Assembly: GCF_000317575.1 (NCBI RefSeq)
Contig: NC_019748.1
Location: 1 to 64,000, forward strand
Direction of reading: 5' to 3'
DNA: 64,000 nt
DNA from: Stanieria cyanosphaera PCC 7437
Lineage (GTDB): Bacteria > Cyanobacteriota > Cyanobacteriia > Cyanobacteriales > Xenococcaceae
Under the pieces are notes generated by a model. The model did not search any database. It had not been told where the DNA came from and was given only the letters and a program-made list of their open reading frames with translations. A program made the position numbers and the translations under genes. This document shows, piece after piece, positions 61,526 to 64,000 of the stretch; position 1 is the first letter of the stretch, and the number at the start of each line of letters is the position of its first letter.

Positions 61526-63109
61526 ATGAAAGATCGTTTTAAATTTGCTTTAACTACTCCTCTTTATTACGTTAACGATGTTCCTCACATTGGTAGTGCT
61601 TACACTACGATGGTTGCTGATGTAATTGCTCGCTTTCAACGTTTACAAGGAAACTCTGTCTTACTTATTACAGGGACAGACGAACACGGGCAAAAAATTG
61701 AGAGGACAGCAGCCGAACAAGGGTTAGAGCCTCAAGTTCACTGCGATCGCATTGTAGCGAGTTTTCAGTCTCTTTGGGAAAAACTTAATATTCAATACGA
61801 TCGCTTTAGTCGAACTACTGCGGTTCGTCATGAAGCTATCGTCAAAGAGTTTTTTGAACGAGTTTGGCAAAAAGGAGATATTTATCTCGATCAACAACAA
61901 GGTTGGTACTGTGTTTCTTGTGAAGAATTTAAAGAAGAAAGAGATTTACTCGAAGGAGGTTTTTGTCCTCTTCATCCCAACAAACAAGTAGAATGGCGTG
62001 ATGAAGAAAATTATTTTTTTAAATTATCTCAATATCAAACTCAACTAGAAACTTTATACGCTCAAAACCTTGATTTTATCCAACCAGAAAGTCGTCGTAA
62101 CGAAGTACTAAATTTTGTGAGCCAGGGATTGAAAGATTTTTCCATTTCCCGTGTTAATTTAGATTGGGGTTTTCCCTTACCCAGCGATCCCAACCATACA
62201 ATTTATGTGTGGTTTGATGCTTTGTTGGGTTATGTTACTGCCTTATTAGAGCCAGAACAAGAACCTACTTTAGCGAACGCTTTATCTCAATGGTGGCCCA
62301 TTAACCTGCATCTAATTGGTAAAGATATTTTGCGTTTTCATGCAGTTTATTGGCCCGCAATGTTGATGTCTGCCGAATTACCCTTACCAAAGCGAATCTT
62401 CGGTCATGGTTTTCTCACCAAAGACGGCAAAAAAATGAGTAAAACTCTTGGCAATACGGTCGATCCCTTTGCCTTAGTCAATAAATATAGTTCAGATGCT
62501 GTTCGTTATTACTTTTTAAAAGGAATTGATTTTGGTAAAGATGGGGATTTTAATGAAACTCGGTTTGTAGAACTGCTTAATGCTGATTTAGCCGATAATT
62601 TGGGTAACTTGCTCAATCGTACTTTGGGTATGTTGAAAAAATACTGCCAAAGTAATGGTCCTCAACTTACCGAAGCTGACTTAGATTTAGAACATCCCTT
62701 AAAAAAAATTGGTACGGGTTTAAGCGATCGCGTTTTTCAAGCCTATGAAGCCTTGCAGTTTAGTCAAGCTTGTGAAGAAATCTTTAATTTAATTAGAGCA
62801 AGTAACAAACATATTGATGAATCTGCACCTTGGAGTTTATACAAACAAGGTAAACAAAAAGAAGTGGAACAGATCTTGTATGCTGTTCTAGAATCAGTTA
62901 GACTATCAGCTTATTTATTATCCCCAATTATTCCCAATCTTAGTAACGATATTTATCAACAATTAGGATTTTCTTTTGATTTCAATCATAAAACACACAA
63001 TTTAGCGGATGACATTTTAATACACCATTCTCAGTGGGGAAAGCTTACTGCTAATCAAAATTTAAGTAAAGCTCGTCCTATTTTTTCCAAACTAGAATTA
63101 CCTTCATAA
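61526..63109 (+). CDS. metG: Methionyl-tRNA synthetase
   Basis: Charges tRNA-Met. The 527-residue class I enzyme has the HIGH motif as HIGS (DVPHIGSAYTTM, residue ~20), the KMSKS loop as GKKMSKTLGNTVDP, and the zinc-knuckle region CVSCEEFKEERDLLEGG. The anticodon-binding helical domain follows (NKHIDESAPWSLYKQG). It lacks the C-terminal dimerisation extension, which fits the shorter bacterial type. ATG at 61526 has a plausible upstream region. The NYN gene follows 102 bp later and may be cotranscribed. Confidence 0.97.
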   Translation: MKDRFKFALTTPLYYVNDVPHIGSAYTTMVADVIARFQRLQGNSVLLITGTDEHGQKIERTAAEQGLEPQVHCDRIVASFQSLWEKLNIQYDRFSRTTAVRHEAIVKEFFERVWQKGDIYLDQQQGWYCVSCEEFKEERDLLEGGFCPLHPNKQVEWRDEENYFFKLSQYQTQLETLYAQNLDFIQPESRRNEVLNFVSQGLKDFSISRVNLDWGFPLPSDPNHTIYVWFDALLGYVTALLEPEQEPTLANALSQWWPINLHLIGKDILRFHAVYWPAMLMSAELPLPKRIFGHGFLTKDGKKMSKTLGNTVDPFALVNKYSSDAVRYYFLKGIDFGKDGDFNETRFVELLNADLADNLGNLLNRTLGMLKKYCQSNGPQLTEADLDLEHPLKKIGTGLSDRVFQAYEALQFSQACEEIFNLIRASNKHIDESAPWSLYKQGKQKEVEQILYAVLESVRLSAYLLSPIIPNLSNDIYQQLGFSFDFNHKTHNLADDILIHHSQWGKLTANQNLSKARPIFSKLELPS

Positions 63110-63211
63110 AATTGATTGTAACCAACCAATCAATTCAACAAAACTTGGTGAGCAAGGGGGGTAATTCAACTAATAAAATAACTTTTTTCTTAACAAAGAG
63201 GCATTAAAAAA

Positions 63212-63820
63212 ATGTTAGATAATTTCGAGAGCGACCCAATTTTTACCCCGGAACAAATCTTAGAAAATCGGGGTCGCGTTGCCATCTTTATTGATGGTTC
63301 AAATCTATTTTATGCAGCACTACAGTTAGGTATTGAGATTGATTACAGTAAATTACTCTTTCGTTTAACGGGAGGTTCTAGGTTATTACGCTCTTTTTTC
63401 TATACAGGTGTAGATCGAACTAATGAAAAGCAACAGGGGTTTTTACTCTGGATGCGTCGCAATGGTTATCGAGTTATTGCTAAAGACTTAGTTCAACTCC
63501 CCGATGGCTCAAAAAAAGCTAATTTAGATGTAGAAATTGCAGTCGATATGATGGCATTAGTAGGATCGTATGACACCGCAATTTTAGTTAGTGGGGATGG
63601 GGATCTAGCCTATGCCGTCGATGCGGTTAGTTATCGAGGTGCTAGAGTAGAAGTAGTTAGTTTACGCTCAATGACTAGCGATAGTTTAATTAATGTTGCC
63701 GATCGCTATATAGATCTAGATCAAATTAAAGAAGATATTCAAAAAAATACGAAACTTCATGAACCATTACGCAGTTTTTCTGGCTTTAGTCTCTTAGATG
63801 AGGAAAAATCCGCTCAATAA
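63212..63820 (+). CDS. NYN-domain protein, LabA/DUF88-like
   Basis: A 202-residue NYN (PIN-like) protein of the LabA-type group. RVAIFIDGSNLFYAALQLG starts the domain. The acidic active-site stretches are KKANLDVEIAVDMMALV and AILVSGDGDLAYAVDAV, then GARVEVVSLRSMTSDSLIN. LabA in Synechococcus affects circadian output. This may be a paralogue, since cyanobacteria carry several such proteins. It lies between metG and a lipoprotein gene, with a 23-bp overlap into the latter. Confidence 0.9.
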   Translation: MLDNFESDPIFTPEQILENRGRVAIFIDGSNLFYAALQLGIEIDYSKLLFRLTGGSRLLRSFFYTGVDRTNEKQQGFLLWMRRNGYRVIAKDLVQLPDGSKKANLDVEIAVDMMALVGSYDTAILVSGDGDLAYAVDAVSYRGARVEVVSLRSMTSDSLINVADRYIDLDQIKEDIQKNTKLHEPLRSFSGFSLLDEEKSAQ

Positions 63821-64000
63821 TCAGCAATTGCTCGGGGGAAAAACTTTTCGTCTGGGTTTTTGGCTCGTTGGTATTTTGTTATTTAATCTGACTGGTTGTC
63901 AACACGTTGATTGGACAAGGCAAGGTAACCTCCCTGTCCCCCAACGTCAAACACAATCTCCTTCAGCAACCCAGCCACAAGTCGAACCAAAATCCCCCGT
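63798..64000 (+). CDS. Lipoprotein, truncated by the window end (LptC-like?)
   Basis: The first 67 codons only. MRKNPLNNQQLLGGKTF precedes a hydrophobic helix (LGFWLVGILLFNLTGC) with a lipobox ending LTGC, so the protein is lipid-anchored. Pro/Gln/Thr-rich linker residues follow (QSPSATQPQVEPK). A gene for the LPS transport protein LptC is common after NYN genes in my memory of cyanobacteria, but the visible part cannot prove it. The ATG lies inside the 3' end of the NYN gene. Confidence 0.6.
   Translation, partial: MRKNPLNNQQLLGGKTFRLGFWLVGILLFNLTGCQHVDWTRQGNLPVPQRQTQSPSATQPQVEPKSP

Noticed and set aside
1-64000. CRISPR array
   Set aside because: I looked for regularly spaced 25-40 nt repeats with unique spacers. 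The recurring elements are palindromes at irregular positions and no cas genes are present.

Overview
The window is chromosomal DNA of a low-GC cyanobacterium. Evidence for this is the many HIP1 palindromes (GCGATCGC), cyanobacteria-typical families (Ycf29-like and NblR-like regulators, DUF2996, DUF2993, single-RRM Rbp, LabA-like NYN protein) and genes of the usual cyanobacterial lengths. A Pleurocapsa/Stanieria-like organism is my guess; nothing here settles the genus.

Layout. 0-12.9 kb: dnaA, a very large secreted RTX/protease/VWA/Calx-beta protein, a cluster of DnaA-box-like sites, an atypical OmpR-type regulator, an ABC ATPase, a PHP-domain protein, an unannotated 37-aa membrane protein, a Ycf29-like regulator and a Ca2+/H+ antiporter. 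13.4-18.2 kb: comEC, tRNA-Ser(CGA), then a scrap heap of broken genes (ParB-like, dnaX fragment, IS5-type remnant) around an intact DUF433/PIN-like toxin-antitoxin pair. 18-30 kb: mostly housekeeping (creatininase-family amidohydrolase, RodZ-like protein, RsuA/RluB-type pseudouridine synthase, thrC-MoaD pair, pgsA, an orphan sugar-ABC permease, CFA-synthase-like methyltransferase). 30-39 kb: a NYN/LOTUS protein, an aldehyde dehydrogenase between an inverted pair of curlin-like repeat genes (one frameshifted), an MFS transporter, a phosphoribosyltransferase, a broken DUF72 gene and a GT81-like glycosyltransferase. 39-49 kb: signalling (PAS-GGDEF-EAL, a membrane-anchored response regulator), an RRM protein, mgtE, an ATP adenylyltransferase, a zinc-ribbon/NYN/OST-HTH fusion and phoH. 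49.5-56 kb: the highlight, described below. 56-64 kb: a small zinc-ribbon protein, a CheY-like regulator, an IS1 remnant, a GGDEF-EAL protein, an alpha/beta hydrolase, metG, a NYN protein and a truncated lipoprotein.

Highlight. thyX (flavin-dependent thymidylate synthase) is cut into four exons by three introns of two unrelated ribozyme classes: group II (2561 nt, with RT-maturase-HNH protein), group I (439 nt, no protein) and group II (2739 nt, with RT-maturase-HNH protein). Joining the exons restores one continuous 235-residue ThyX with correct motifs across all three junctions. The third intron's reverse transcriptase has lost a catalytic aspartate and carries an in-frame palindrome insertion.

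The same region exposes a family of exactly 41-nt nested palindromes. They have a constant outer frame and a variable, self-complementary 21-nt core. Copies occur twice in each group II intron (once in noncoding RNA, once in frame inside the protein gene), and one more copy interrupts the DUF72 gene. A second, modular palindrome family is inserted in frame in the IS5 remnant and in the third intron's protein. Together with the introns this shows sustained colonisation of genes by small structured elements. All family assignments rest on reading motifs by eye; no database search was possible.
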